Assembly: GCF_020906275.1 (NCBI RefSeq)
Contig: NZ_CP086727.1
Coordinates: 310,001 to 374,000, forward strand
Length of the DNA stretch: 64,000 nt
Source of the DNA: Parasphingorhabdus litoris DSM 22379
GTDB lineage: Bacteria > Pseudomonadota > Alphaproteobacteria > Sphingomonadales > Sphingomonadaceae
Direction of reading: 5' to 3'
Positions within the stretch are counted from its first letter, which is position 1. Each line of letters opens with the position of its first letter. Position numbers and translations under genes: made by a program. Positions 42,735 to 51,420 of this stretch are shown one piece after another. The notes beneath the pieces are model-generated. The model had not been told where the DNA came from. It did not search any database and saw nothing but the letters and a program-made list of their open reading frames with translations.

Positions 42735-43415
42735 ATGAGGATCAACGCAGATTTTGACAAACCCGTGATCCTGCGGCCGGAAGATATGACATGGGTGCCT
42801 TCTCCGCTGCCTGGCGTCGAGCGCAAGATGCTCGACCGGGTCGGCGGAGAAGTGGCGCGGGCAACGTCGTTGGTCCGCTACGCACCGGGCAGCTATTTTG
42901 ATCCGCACGTTCATAGTGGTGGTGAGGAGTTCCTGGTCGTCGAGGGCGTGTTCTCCGACGAACAAGGTGACTTCCCGGCTGGCACCTATGTTCGCAATCC
43001 GATCGGCACGAAGCACAAGCCGCATAGTCAGGATGGCTGCATCATCCTGGTGAAACTCCACCAGTTTGATCCGGCGGATACGGCTCATTTCTCACTGGAT
43101 ATCAATGCACTGGAATTTGAAGACAGCGGTACGCCGGGTGTTGAGTTCGCGTGGCTCCATCGCTTTGAAGGCGAAGAGGTGAAGATCGTCAGATGGGAAC
43201 CGGGCAGCAGCTATCCTGAGCATGTCCATGATGGCGGCAGTGAAACCTTGATACTGGAGGGTAGCCTGTCCGACGAGCATGGCGACTATCCCGCTGGCAC
43301 ATGGGATCGCACACCGCCAGGATGGACGCACACGCCTTTCAGCAAAGAGGGCTGTTTGGCCTGGACAAAAACCGGTCATTTGACGCCCGAAAAGCTCGGA
43401 AAATTTGCCGCCTAG
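42735..43415 (+). CDS. bicupin, ChrR-like cupin family
   Basis: Cytoplasmic protein of 226 aa made of two duplicated cupin units. The first has DPHVHSGGEEFLVVEGVFSD, the second PEHVHDGGSETLILEGSLSD, and each ends in a His-containing turn (GTKHKPHSQDGC, GWTHTPFSKEGC) that completes a metal site. This resembles the ChrR cupin of anti-sigma and quercetinase-like proteins. GGAGG lies 7 bases before the ATG; the longer frame from 42660 overlaps the GST and is rejected. Likely cotranscribed with the GST gene and regulated with it. Substrate unknown. Confidence 0.85.
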   Translation: MRINADFDKPVILRPEDMTWVPSPLPGVERKMLDRVGGEVARATSLVRYAPGSYFDPHVHSGGEEFLVVEGVFSDEQGDFPAGTYVRNPIGTKHKPHSQDGCIILVKLHQFDPADTAHFSLDINALEFEDSGTPGVEFAWLHRFEGEEVKIVRWEPGSSYPEHVHDGGSETLILEGSLSDEHGDYPAGTWDRTPPGWTHTPFSKEGCLAWTKTGHLTPEKLGKFAA

Positions 43416-44482
43416 GTTGCAGCGGGTTGGGTCACCTGTTTCAGGACATCCCGATAGCTGCTGGCAATAGTCATCCGTTTGTCCATGCCTTCTGCCAATA
43501 GCAGGGCATGCGCCTTTGGCAGATTATAGCAGGGCACACCCATGAATAGGTGATGCTCACTATGATAGTTCACCCAATAGGGCGCGACCGTCGTGCGTTC
43601 CCACAGGTTCGCATAGGTGGTGCGGGCATGGGTGAACGGATCTTCACTGCCAGTGGTCGTGCAGGCATGCTCGGCAATATTACGGATGCGTAAAACCAGC
43701 TGAAAGGTTGTGGCGAGTGCGATGATCCAGATCAGGAACGGGATAATGCCCAGCGTAAGCAGGCTGACCATCAGCACAATCAGTTGGATCAGCAGAAAGC
43801 GACCAACCGTTTTTGTGGTGCGCACGGCTCCGTCCAAATTTGTGACCGGAGCAGAGACACCAGCAGCGCCGCTCCGATTAAACGCTGTGCCAGCAGACGT
43901 ATCGCGCTTGCTGTTGCCATCGGCCGAAGGTGATCCCCTCAGCATTGCCTTCAGCCCCAGCCATGCCGCGACCAATTGACCGCCGCGCTGTTTCAGGAAT
44001 GTCTGCCCGGTCAAATCACGAATGACTTTGCGTTTCATGCTCGCTGGCGTTGTCGGGAAGGGTTTGGACAGCGCAAGATCTGGATCTTCTGGCTGCTGCG
44101 TATATTTGTGATGGGTGAGGTGATAGGCGCGGTAGCTATGCAGGTCACTTCCCGTCGCTGCACCAGTCAGCCATTGACCGGCGAAATTATTGATTTTGCG
44201 ATTGGGATGAAGCAGGCCATGTGCGCCTTCATGCATCAAAATTGACAGACCCAATTGCCGTCCGCCGACGATTGCGATGGCCAATGGCGCAGCAATGATT
44301 CCGGCCAGCCAGTGCCATTCCCATAACAGGGCGGTCCCGCCTGCCGCCAATGCGGCCACGAACCATCCATGCAATATCAGCCAGAGCCCCCGGGAAGGCG
44401 AAATAGTCGTCAGCCGCGCCCAATCATCGCGGGTAAAAACATCTGTCGGTCGGGCGGCTTTAACGGCTGGCATAGTCGTCAT
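43412..44482 (-). CDS. fatty acid desaturase family protein
   Basis: Inner-membrane di-iron desaturase of 356 aa. The three histidine boxes are HEGAH (84-88), HLTHH (121-125) and HSEHH (307-311), with four or so membrane helices around them. A low-complexity Ser/Gly/Ala insert (about 182-223) lies between boxes two and three, which is longer than usual and may be a flexible cytoplasmic loop. Members desaturate acyl chains, sphingoid bases or carotenoids. The gene overlaps the bicupin by 4 bases convergently. Confidence 0.87.
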   Translation of the reverse strand: MTTMPAVKAARPTDVFTRDDWARLTTISPSRGLWLILHGWFVAALAAGGTALLWEWHWLAGIIAAPLAIAIVGGRQLGLSILMHEGAHGLLHPNRKINNFAGQWLTGAATGSDLHSYRAYHLTHHKYTQQPEDPDLALSKPFPTTPASMKRKVIRDLTGQTFLKQRGGQLVAAWLGLKAMLRGSPSADGNSKRDTSAGTAFNRSGAAGVSAPVTNLDGAVRTTKTVGRFLLIQLIVLMVSLLTLGIIPFLIWIIALATTFQLVLRIRNIAEHACTTTGSEDPFTHARTTYANLWERTTVAPYWVNYHSEHHLFMGVPCYNLPKAHALLLAEGMDKRMTIASSYRDVLKQVTQPAAT

Positions 44483-44604
44483 AATAGGCTAATTTCCGCC
44501 AAAAATCCAGTTTTTGTAGTCGAGGTGTCAAGCGGCCTATTCCGTAACGGAAAATACATCTGGCTGTCGTGAAGGCGTAACAACCTCCTGTCACTTTTAG
44601 CGGC

Positions 44605-45651
44605 ATGGTTCGGGTTAATGATAGATTCGCAGTGCCGCGGAGGGCATCGATTCCGCCTGACATCAGGGCGAATATCCATGTGCTTCTGGTCGCCAAGCAT
44701 GTTTTTGCGGGTGATGGCCTGCACCATGAGGATGGCAATCACGCAATTTACCATCGCGAAATTCGCGCGATGCTTGAAAATATGGGGGTCCAGCTGTCAC
44801 TGGCTGATAGCTATGAAGCACTGTTTGATGACCCGGAATGCGATTTCCTATTCCCGCTGCTCAACCGCGGCGGTTTCCTGAACAGCGAGATGCTGCTGCC
44901 ACTGCTGTGTACGCGCCTGGATGTTCCGTTTCTTGGTGCTTCGCCGATTTTGCGCGGTCTGTCGGACGACAAACATCTGACCAAGCTTGAAGGAAAAGCG
45001 CGGGGATTGCCTATGGCACCCTGGGCGATTTATCGCCGCGGTGCTCCGGTTCTTGAGGCTGACTGCCCGATGACGGAACGGATGGTGGTCAAACCAAACG
45101 CCTCCTCGGCCAGCTGGGGCGTGCGTGATGCCAGTGACTGGCACGGCATTGCAAAGGCCGTGGCCGACATTCATGACGAGGGTCATGATGCGATTGTCGA
45201 GCCTTTTCTCGATGGTCATGATATCGAAGTGCCCATGATGCTGTCGGCTGGTGATCCAGTCCTGTGCCCGATGTTCATGAACCGGCAGGCTGATCCGACG
45301 CGGCTGCGGAGCTATGCGGAAAAGCGTGACCTGACCGATCAGGGCGGCGACTATGAGATGATTTTGTTTGATGATCCTGAATGGACCAGTCGCATTGGCC
45401 AGTTGACGCGGCAAATGGCGCAAGTGTTTCATCCCTTCGACTATGGCCGATTTGAGTTTCGTATCAATCCGGAGACCGGCGAGATGATTTTCCTCGAGAC
45501 AAATCTCAACTGCAACCTGTGGTCCCAAAAAACCTTTGGTTGGGTGTCAAGGCAAATGGGCTGGACCCACGCGGAGTTGGTTGAAACGATATTGATCGAG
45601 AGTATGTGGCGTCAGGGTGTTCTGCCGGACCGAACCACGCTTGCTGCGTGA
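44605..45651 (+). CDS. ATP-grasp ligase, D-Ala-D-Ala ligase-like
   Basis: Cytoplasmic ATP-grasp protein of 348 aa. Residues about 95-345 follow the D-alanine--D-alanine ligase plan (FLGASPILRGLSDDKHLTKL, then VVKPNASSASWGVRDASDW, HDAIVEPFLDGHDIEVPMML and the metal-binding MIFLETNLNCNLWSQKTF). The last motif replaces the ENT(L/M)PG(M/F)T of true Ddl by ETNLNCN, so it probably joins other substrates. It has a likely partner directly downstream, a nucleotidyltransferase. Product unknown. Confidence 0.8.
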   Translation: MVRVNDRFAVPRRASIPPDIRANIHVLLVAKHVFAGDGLHHEDGNHAIYHREIRAMLENMGVQLSLADSYEALFDDPECDFLFPLLNRGGFLNSEMLLPLLCTRLDVPFLGASPILRGLSDDKHLTKLEGKARGLPMAPWAIYRRGAPVLEADCPMTERMVVKPNASSASWGVRDASDWHGIAKAVADIHDEGHDAIVEPFLDGHDIEVPMMLSAGDPVLCPMFMNRQADPTRLRSYAEKRDLTDQGGDYEMILFDDPEWTSRIGQLTRQMAQVFHPFDYGRFEFRINPETGEMIFLETNLNCNLWSQKTFGWVSRQMGWTHAELVETILIESMWRQGVLPDRTTLAA

Positions 45652-45669
45652 TGCAAGGTTCCCGCTGAC

Positions 45670-46470
45670 ATGACCAAACCGGTTACTGTAAATATGATCA
45701 TCCTGGCGGCGCAGCGTCCTGGCAAGGTTGATCCTTTGGCCATTGCGCATGAAGTGTCGCATAAATGCCTGATCCCGATCGCAGGCAAGCCGCTTATCGT
45801 TCATGTGCTGGAAACGGCATCTCGGCATCCGGCGGTAGGTGCTGTCCGGATCTCGATTGAGCCATCGGCCTTTGCGGAGATGCACCCGCTGGTTGATTAT
45901 CTGAACGATGCTGGCGGTGGGATAGAATGCACGGCATCAGCTGATAATCTGGCAGATAGTGTTTTGGAAGCAATGACCCAACTGTCTGATGGCCCAACGA
46001 TTATTACCACTGCGGACAATGCGCTGCTCACCTCTGATGCGATTGATGCAATGATAGCGATATTGACGGGCGATGCCGATGTTGCGCTTGCCATGGCTCC
46101 GAAATCCGCAGTGCTAAAAACGCATCCCGATGGTCAGCGCCGCTTTTACAAATTTTCAGATGATCATTATTCCAACTGCAACCTTTATGGTCTGTCCGGG
46201 CATGAAGCCCTGAGCGCGGCGGAGATATTTCGGGGCGGCGGACAATTTGCCAAAAAAGCAGGGCGAATTATTGAGAGCTTTGGCCTGATCAACTTGCTGT
46301 TGCTGCGTTCCGGCTGGATCAGTTTGCCGAGTGCGATGGCACGAATATCCAAGCGTATCGGGTTAACGATAACGCCGGTGGTGCTGCCGGATGGTCGTAA
46401 CGCAATTGATGTCGATAATGAACGGTCCTACCGGATAGTTTCCGGTCTACTCGGTCAGACGGCGGACTAG
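45670..46470 (+). CDS. nucleotidyltransferase family protein
   Basis: Cytoplasmic protein of 266 aa with an NTP-transferase fold (MobA/GlmU-like). The N-terminal loop is IILAAQRPGKVDPLAI, a variant of the usual G-x-G-T-R loop, followed by SHKCLIPIAGKPLI and the metal site TTADNALLTSDA. The later DGQRRFYKFSDDHYSNCNLYG segment is distinctive. It starts 18 bases after the ATP-grasp gene and forms a pair with it. The sugar or other acceptor is unknown. The end overlaps the convergent SDR gene by 4 bases. Confidence 0.8.
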   Translation: MTKPVTVNMIILAAQRPGKVDPLAIAHEVSHKCLIPIAGKPLIVHVLETASRHPAVGAVRISIEPSAFAEMHPLVDYLNDAGGGIECTASADNLADSVLEAMTQLSDGPTIITTADNALLTSDAIDAMIAILTGDADVALAMAPKSAVLKTHPDGQRRFYKFSDDHYSNCNLYGLSGHEALSAAEIFRGGGQFAKKAGRIIESFGLINLLLLRSGWISLPSAMARISKRIGLTITPVVLPDGRNAIDVDNERSYRIVSGLLGQTAD

Positions 46471-47273
46471 ATCTCCACAAGGCCACTTTCTATAGTGCCA
46501 ATCCGCTGACGCATGGCGGAACGGGTGTCGCCATCGTCTGTCGCACATACCAACGTCCCGCCGCCCGCTGCCATGACCCTTTTTATATTAGGCCACATCG
46601 CATCGGGCGATTTGGCCTCTCGCCACATCCCGGCAATCTTCGGGTCCATGCGGCGCTCCCCGCCAAAACGTTCGGGTCGTGCTTTCGCGCCGTCCCAAAT
46701 TTCCGTGTTGAGTAATCCGGGGCACAAGATTGTCGTTTCGATATCCTTCGCCGCGAGCTCTCCGCGCAAGGCCTCGGCAACCGCCATGGTTCCATGTTTG
46801 GTGGCAGCATATAGCGGGAAATCGCCTTCGGGAGCACGCAGCGCTGCTGTCGAAGCGGTAATCCCGACATGGCGTGGATCACCTTTCAGCAAGGGCACAA
46901 AGCACTGGGCTGTCCAGACCGCGCCGAGCACATTGACATCATAGGCCCATCGTACCTGATTCGGCTTCCCCTCCAATATCGACGCGCCGACCCCAACGCC
47001 GGCATTGATCCATAACATCGCAAGGTCGCCATGATCGCTACCGAAACGCTCGGCTGCCGCAGCAACCGCGTCCCGATCACTTATGTCAAAGCACATAGAA
47101 AAGGCGCCGCCGCCAATTTCAAGCGCCACAGCGGCTGCCGCCTCTTCACGGATATCCTGAACGCAAACCGTCATGCCCGCTTCGGCCAGCTTGATCGCCA
47201 GCATCTTGCCTATACCATCTCCGGCGCCGGTCACCATGGCAGTGCGACCAGCATAGCGCGACAACTTGCTCAT
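46467..47273 (-). CDS. short-chain dehydrogenase/reductase
   Basis: NAD(P)-dependent oxidoreductase of 268 aa. Cofactor loop TGAGDGIGKMLA (residues 16-27), the WINAGVG region replacing NNAG, catalytic Ser in ITASTAAL and the YAATKHG active-site Tyr-Lys. Asp39-like acidic residues after the loop suggest NAD. Substrate unknown. It starts 4 bases from the end of the argE-like gene and may be cotranscribed with it. Confidence 0.87.
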   Translation of the reverse strand: MSKLSRYAGRTAMVTGAGDGIGKMLAIKLAEAGMTVCVQDIREEAAAAVALEIGGGAFSMCFDISDRDAVAAAAERFGSDHGDLAMLWINAGVGVGASILEGKPNQVRWAYDVNVLGAVWTAQCFVPLLKGDPRHVGITASTAALRAPEGDFPLYAATKHGTMAVAEALRGELAAKDIETTILCPGLLNTEIWDGAKARPERFGGERRMDPKIAGMWREAKSPDAMWPNIKRVMAAGGGTLVCATDDGDTRSAMRQRIGTIESGLVEI

Positions 47274-47277
47274 GCGC

Positions 47278-48441
47278 TTACTCCTGTTGCAGTTCTTCCG
47301 CCAATCTTAGCATGAATTCAGCACCGCGGGTGAATTGATCCAGGCTGATATATTCATTGGGCTGATGCGCCTGCTCGATTGATCCGGGTCCGCAAATCAC
47401 GGTCGGGAAACCGGCTTGCTGGAATTGCCCCGCTTCGGCTGCGTAAGAAACGGCTCCGGCTGGACTGTTATCACCGGTCAGCCTGCGGACAAAGGCTTCG
47501 GCATCCTCTGAACCAGAGGAACCAAGCGGCGGCGCATTGGATAATTGCTCCACGCGAACGCCCGTTCCCGGGAAAGTGCCTCGCAGCTGCTCATCAAGAG
47601 CTGCCGCTTTCTCTTTGAACGGTTTCAGAATCTCGTCCGGATCAACATCGGGCGGGCAGCGCAAATCAAAGACGAAATGCGCGCGCCGCGCCAGTATATT
47701 GGCAGCGGTACCGCCCTCCATCTGACCAATGGTCAGCGTTGCATGCGGGGGCGTGAACGGAGAGTCAGGATCGGCATTTTCCCACAACTCGCGCGAAAGA
47801 TCGGCAAGGTCATGCATCAATTCAATCGCGACCATGTTGGCGGAGATGCCAAGATGGGTCAGGCTGCTATGCGCTTCATGGCCCAGCACTTCCACCTCAT
47901 GGACGCAAATACCCTTATGGCCGGTGACGACCTTCATCATGGTCGGTTCGCCAATAACGGCCAATGCAGGCTGGGGTAGGGCAGCGACCATCTTCTCGAT
48001 CATCGCCGGCGCACCCAGGCAACCGACTTCCTCGTCATAACTGATCGCAAGATGGACCGGACGTTTGCCATCTTTCAGCAACGGGACCGCCGCCAGAGCC
48101 AGCGCGATAAAGCCCTTCATGTCACAGGTCCCGCGCCCATGGAGCAGGCCCTCACGCTCGGTCACTACAAAAGGATCGCTCGACCAGTCCTGCCCATCCA
48201 CCGGAACAACATCGCTGTGACCGGACAAGATGATACCACCTTCGATATTTGGGCCCATGGTTGCAAAGAGATTGGCCTTGGACCCATCGTCATTCGTGAC
48301 CCGGGTAGCGCTGACCCCATGTTGAGTAAGATAATCCTCAACCCACGCGATCAGTTCCAGATTGCTGTTGCGTGAGGTTGTATCGAAAGAAATTAGCGAA
48401 TCGAGAATCGCTAAAGATGAACGAAATAGGGGATTTGTCAT
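47278..48441 (-). CDS. argE: acetylornithine deacetylase
   Basis: M20 metallopeptidase of 387 aa from the ATG at 48441 (a GTG at 48450 would add three residues). It matches ArgE: LSGHSDVVPVDGQDW (His and Asp), GRGTCDMKGFIALAL (bridging Asp), SYDEEVGCLGAP (catalytic Glu-Glu), VVTGHKGICVHEVEV and the C-terminal VICGPGSIEQAHQPNEYI. It would deacetylate N-acetylornithine in arginine synthesis, though other N-acyl amino acids are possible. No other arg gene is in view. Confidence 0.88.
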   Translation of the reverse strand: MTNPLFRSSLAILDSLISFDTTSRNSNLELIAWVEDYLTQHGVSATRVTNDDGSKANLFATMGPNIEGGIILSGHSDVVPVDGQDWSSDPFVVTEREGLLHGRGTCDMKGFIALALAAVPLLKDGKRPVHLAISYDEEVGCLGAPAMIEKMVAALPQPALAVIGEPTMMKVVTGHKGICVHEVEVLGHEAHSSLTHLGISANMVAIELMHDLADLSRELWENADPDSPFTPPHATLTIGQMEGGTAANILARRAHFVFDLRCPPDVDPDEILKPFKEKAAALDEQLRGTFPGTGVRVEQLSNAPPLGSSGSEDAEAFVRRLTGDNSPAGAVSYAAEAGQFQQAGFPTVICGPGSIEQAHQPNEYISLDQFTRGAEFMLRLAEELQQE

Positions 48442-48638
48442 AAGGTTCACATAAACGTGCGTTATCGGGAATGAAACTTTCTTACAAAAATGCTTTATCT
48501 TTCAGCTGCTTTACAGCATGTTACATAGAGGCATTTGGAGTGTGAGGAGAATCTGGGTAAAGCGTGTTCATCTATGGTTAATCAAATCTTTAAGGTTCGT
48601 GGGTAAAGCACGCTGAGATAAAAGGTTCTAAATCGGGT

Positions 48639-49031
48639 ATGAGCAGAGTTATTTCAGTTGAAAAGGACTTGGAATTGTTAGCAAATCTGGCGGCGAGATT
48701 GCTCTCGACACCAGTGGCGACGATTACATTATATGATTCTGATGGCGAAGATGGACAGGGTACGGCCGGTCCGGTGAGGCACACAACTGTGGCTTGCGAT
48801 GAGGACTGGGCAGCCCGGAATCCCAATATTGATATCGCACAATTGGGCAGCCCGCGTACTGCAATGACACAGCATCTCGGATTATATGCGTCGGTTCCAC
48901 TGAGAAACGGTGACGGCTCGACAATCGGCATGGTCGCCTGCGCTGGCGATGAAGCCAGAGACCTCAGCGATCAGGAGCTGGGGACATTGAAACATATTAC
49001 AGCCATCGCCTCTGCGGTTATTCACGCTTAG
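48639..49031 (+). CDS. single GAF domain protein
   Basis: A 130-residue protein consisting of little more than one GAF fold, from VEKDLELLANLAARLLSTPV to the final helix LGTLKHITAIASAVIHA. A small core with LYASVPLRNGDGSTIGMVA is typical. Such stand-alone GAF proteins may bind a small molecule or act as regulators of partners. No effector domain is attached. The gene stands alone, flanked by intergenic stretches with no recognised signals. Confidence 0.8.
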   Translation: MSRVISVEKDLELLANLAARLLSTPVATITLYDSDGEDGQGTAGPVRHTTVACDEDWAARNPNIDIAQLGSPRTAMTQHLGLYASVPLRNGDGSTIGMVACAGDEARDLSDQELGTLKHITAIASAVIHA

Positions 49032-49086
49032 ACGTTAATATATTCGTTAACTTTTAAAGAGAGCCAATTTGGCCACCTGGTTACGT

Positions 49087-49380
49087 TCAGGCGTCGATAT
49101 CAGTCGATTGCAAAGCCGCCTTGCCGCGCGCAGTGATCATCGTGTCAAGAAAACGAGGGCCGGACGCTGCACCTGTCAGGAACGCTTCATAAAGGATCAT
49201 GCCATTGTCGCTTAACGTTTGGACAGTATCCACGAAAAGCGCTGGATTGCGGCCATTATCCTCTGACTCGATGACATCTGGAGTCATGGTTGAAGCCGAT
49301 GGCCAGGCTTGGTTGAGCGATCCGAGAACATAGCGTTCTGTCTCGGATAAGTTCGCTTCGGGGGAGTAAGCAGAAGTCAT
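49087..49380 (-). CDS. small soluble protein, winged-helix-like
   Basis: A 97-residue protein with the look of a small helical/winged-helix fold (LSETERYVLGSLNQAW, VDTVQTLSDNGMILYEAFL, DTMITARGKAALQS). No Cys and no signal peptide. I do not recognise the family. It converges on the GAF gene, 55 bases apart, and is divergent from the Acg-type gene after a 380-base gap. Confidence 0.55.
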   Translation of the reverse strand: MTSAYSPEANLSETERYVLGSLNQAWPSASTMTPDVIESEDNGRNPALFVDTVQTLSDNGMILYEAFLTGAASGPRFLDTMITARGKAALQSTDIDA

Positions 49381-49701
49381 TTTCTATCGCAGACCAGATC
49401 AAATTAAGTATGCCCCACTCGCTTTGATTGCGTTAACCTTTATTAAACGAAAAAGTTAAAAAAGTGTTAACAACCGGTTACCACTCCTTCGACTTTTCAG
49501 ATCATTCAGAGCCGTTTGGACAGGGCGCAAAGCCAGTTCCAAGCTGGTCTTGAACGACATTGGTCCCTTACAGATTTTTGACACCGAGATGATAGTCAAG
49601 ACGGTTGTACTGCCCTTAACGCCAGACGAATTGAATCATAATTTCGGGGAACTGGGTAATTTCCCCAGCAAGATATGCGCATAATTTCATGAGCTGCTGA
49701 T
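49381..49701. other. gene-free stretch before the Acg operon
   Basis: About 320 bases with no convincing gene. It contains an AT-rich part (49430-49470), a small inverted repeat (CTGGG 49652-49656 with CCCAG 49664-49668) and a 44-codon open frame from a TTG at 49550 to 49684 that lacks a ribosome site. The first part may hold the start signals of the minus-strand gene at 49380. Confidence 0.5.
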
Positions 49702-49749
49702 TTGACATTGGTTTAAAAAATACATAGATACCTATTAAATAGATAAGTA
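49702..49749 (+). promoter_or_regulatory. promoter and MarR-type operator of the Acg-marR unit
   Basis: A near-consensus promoter: TTGACA at 49702-49707, exactly 17 bases, then TAGATA at 49725-49730. Overlapping the -10 and the expected start is an imperfect palindrome spanning 49725-49749, with arms TACCTATT and AATAGATAAGTA. A MarR protein encoded as the second gene probably binds here, giving autoregulation. GGAGG lies 7 bases before the ATG at 49763. Confidence 0.7.
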
Positions 49750-49762
49750 TGGAGGTTCGAAT

Positions 49763-50926
49763 ATGGTTTCGCGCAGACAGATTTTAGTGACCGGTGGCGC
49801 GTCGTTACTGCTGCTTGGAGGAGGTTTCGGCGCTTATGTCGGAACACGCTCCATCGCCAAGGCACAGCAGCCCTGGAAACAGGCTGCAAAAGGTTTTGGT
49901 GATCCACGACTTGATGCGCTGGCCTATGCCATATTGGCTCCCAATCCGCATAATCGTCAGCCATGGCAGGTGCGACTGGAGGGCGATGATGGTTTCATCG
50001 TCTATTGCGATCTGGACAAACGCCTGCCGCATACCGACCCGCCCAATCGTCAGATTACCATTGGGTTTGGCGCTTTTTTGGAATTATTCCGGCAGGCGGC
50101 GGCTGAAAAAGGCTATCGCGCTGAAATTTCACCCTTCCCGGAAGGTGAGCCTGAACCGGTGCTCGATAGCCGTCCGATTGCATCGATAAAGTTGGTTCAG
50201 GATCCATCGGTTGCACGCGATCCGCTATTCAGCACGATATTGAATAGGCGCAGCACCAAAGAAGCCTTCGCCCCGCGCAGTGTTGATGACGCGATATTTG
50301 CCAAACTCCAGTCGATGGCTTTTGCCGGCCAAGCGGAATTGACGCCATCGCTGATCACGACCAGCGATGTCGAGCAAGTTGAAAAGCTGAAAGAGCTGAA
50401 CTGGAAAGCGTGGTCGGTGGAATATGATGTGGCGCGCACCCAGAAAGAGAGCGTTGACTTGATGCGGATCGGGGCGGCCGAGGTCAATGCGAACCCGGAC
50501 GGTATTGATATAAGCGGACCGATGATGGAAGCGTTGCGACTGGGCGGTATCGTGTCGCGCGAAGAGCTAGCAACAAAGGGGTCGACTGCTTATGAATCCG
50601 GTATCTCCATGTATAAGGAGATGCTGGACAGTACGAGCAGCTTTGGCTGGTTGATCTCGCCGGATAACAGCAGGACAACACAATTGCAGTCAGGCGCCGC
50701 CTGGGTAAGAGTTAATCAGGCCGCCACCGCCTTGGGTCTGGCCATGCATCCGGTCAGCCAGATTTTGCAGGAATTTCCCGAAATGGCCGATCTTTATGAT
50801 CAATATCACGACTATCTGGCAGTAGCCGCACCGGCCAGAGTTCAGGGCTTTTTCCGCCTCGGCTATGCTGCTGCACCAGAGCCATCACCCAGATGGCCGG
50901 TGGAAACGCTCCTCCTGAACGTTTAG
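49763..50926 (+). CDS. Acg family FMN-binding oxidoreductase, exported
   Basis: Nitroreductase-like protein of 387 aa with a twin-arginine signal (SRRQILVTGGASLLLLGGG), so it is folded with its cofactor and exported by Tat. Conserved pieces are ILAPNPHNRQPWQVRL, ILNRRSTKEAF and GLAMHPVSQILQEFPEM, as in the Acg/Rv2032 group. The function of this group is uncertain; flavin sequestration or reduction of nitro compounds has been proposed. First gene of the unit under the strong promoter, followed by the MarR gene after 8 bases. Confidence 0.88.
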   Translation: MVSRRQILVTGGASLLLLGGGFGAYVGTRSIAKAQQPWKQAAKGFGDPRLDALAYAILAPNPHNRQPWQVRLEGDDGFIVYCDLDKRLPHTDPPNRQITIGFGAFLELFRQAAAEKGYRAEISPFPEGEPEPVLDSRPIASIKLVQDPSVARDPLFSTILNRRSTKEAFAPRSVDDAIFAKLQSMAFAGQAELTPSLITTSDVEQVEKLKELNWKAWSVEYDVARTQKESVDLMRIGAAEVNANPDGIDISGPMMEALRLGGIVSREELATKGSTAYESGISMYKEMLDSTSSFGWLISPDNSRTTQLQSGAAWVRVNQAATALGLAMHPVSQILQEFPEMADLYDQYHDYLAVAAPARVQGFFRLGYAAAPEPSPRWPVETLLLNV

Positions 50927-50934
50927 GGGGAATT

Positions 50935-51408
50935 ATGGCCGATGATATAAAAGCGAAGTCCGCAGGATTGGAAGGTGACCCGATTGAATTTGCGGTGATG
51001 ACCGAAATCGGCATCATTAATCAGTTAGCCGATAACCTGTTTCAGTCCCATTTGCCCAAGGGCATGACGGTGGCGCAATTTTCGGTGCTCAACCATCTTT
51101 TGCGCTTGGACGTGCAGGAAACTATCAGCGAACTGGCCAGCGCGATGCAGGTGGCTCAGCCAACTATGTCATCGACAGTGCGCAAGCTGGAAGACAAGGG
51201 CTTGGTTGAACTGATCCATGACCCAAATGATCGCCGGATAAGGCGGGTTGCCGTGACTGCATCTGGCACGCAGTGCAGAAATGACGCGGTGGCAGCACTG
51301 GTACCTATCGCTCAAATTTTCAGGCAGAATTTTGCCGAAACCGAATGGGAAGCTTTACTGCCGCCGCTAAACCGTATCCGGGTGTTTCTTGATAAACTGA
51401 GGAGTTAA
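50935..51408 (+). CDS. MarR family transcriptional regulator
   Basis: Winged-helix regulator of 157 aa. The recognition region is ISELASAMQVAQPTMSSTVR and the wing HDPNDRRIRRVAVTASG, which is the family DxRxxR signature. No Cys pair at the N-terminus, so oxidation sensing of the OhrR type is not evident (a single Cys is near residue 117). GGGGG lies 4 bases before ATG 50935; the frame open from 50893 would overlap the upstream gene. Likely represses the Acg-marR unit. Confidence 0.88.
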   Translation: MADDIKAKSAGLEGDPIEFAVMTEIGIINQLADNLFQSHLPKGMTVAQFSVLNHLLRLDVQETISELASAMQVAQPTMSSTVRKLEDKGLVELIHDPNDRRIRRVAVTASGTQCRNDAVAALVPIAQIFRQNFAETEWEALLPPLNRIRVFLDKLRS

Positions 51409-51420
51409 AACAGATTTAGA

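Noticed and set aside
49550..49684. 44-codon open frame before the Acg gene
   Set aside because: TTG start without a ribosome site, no known similarity, and no stop-conserving pressure visible; treated as intergenic.
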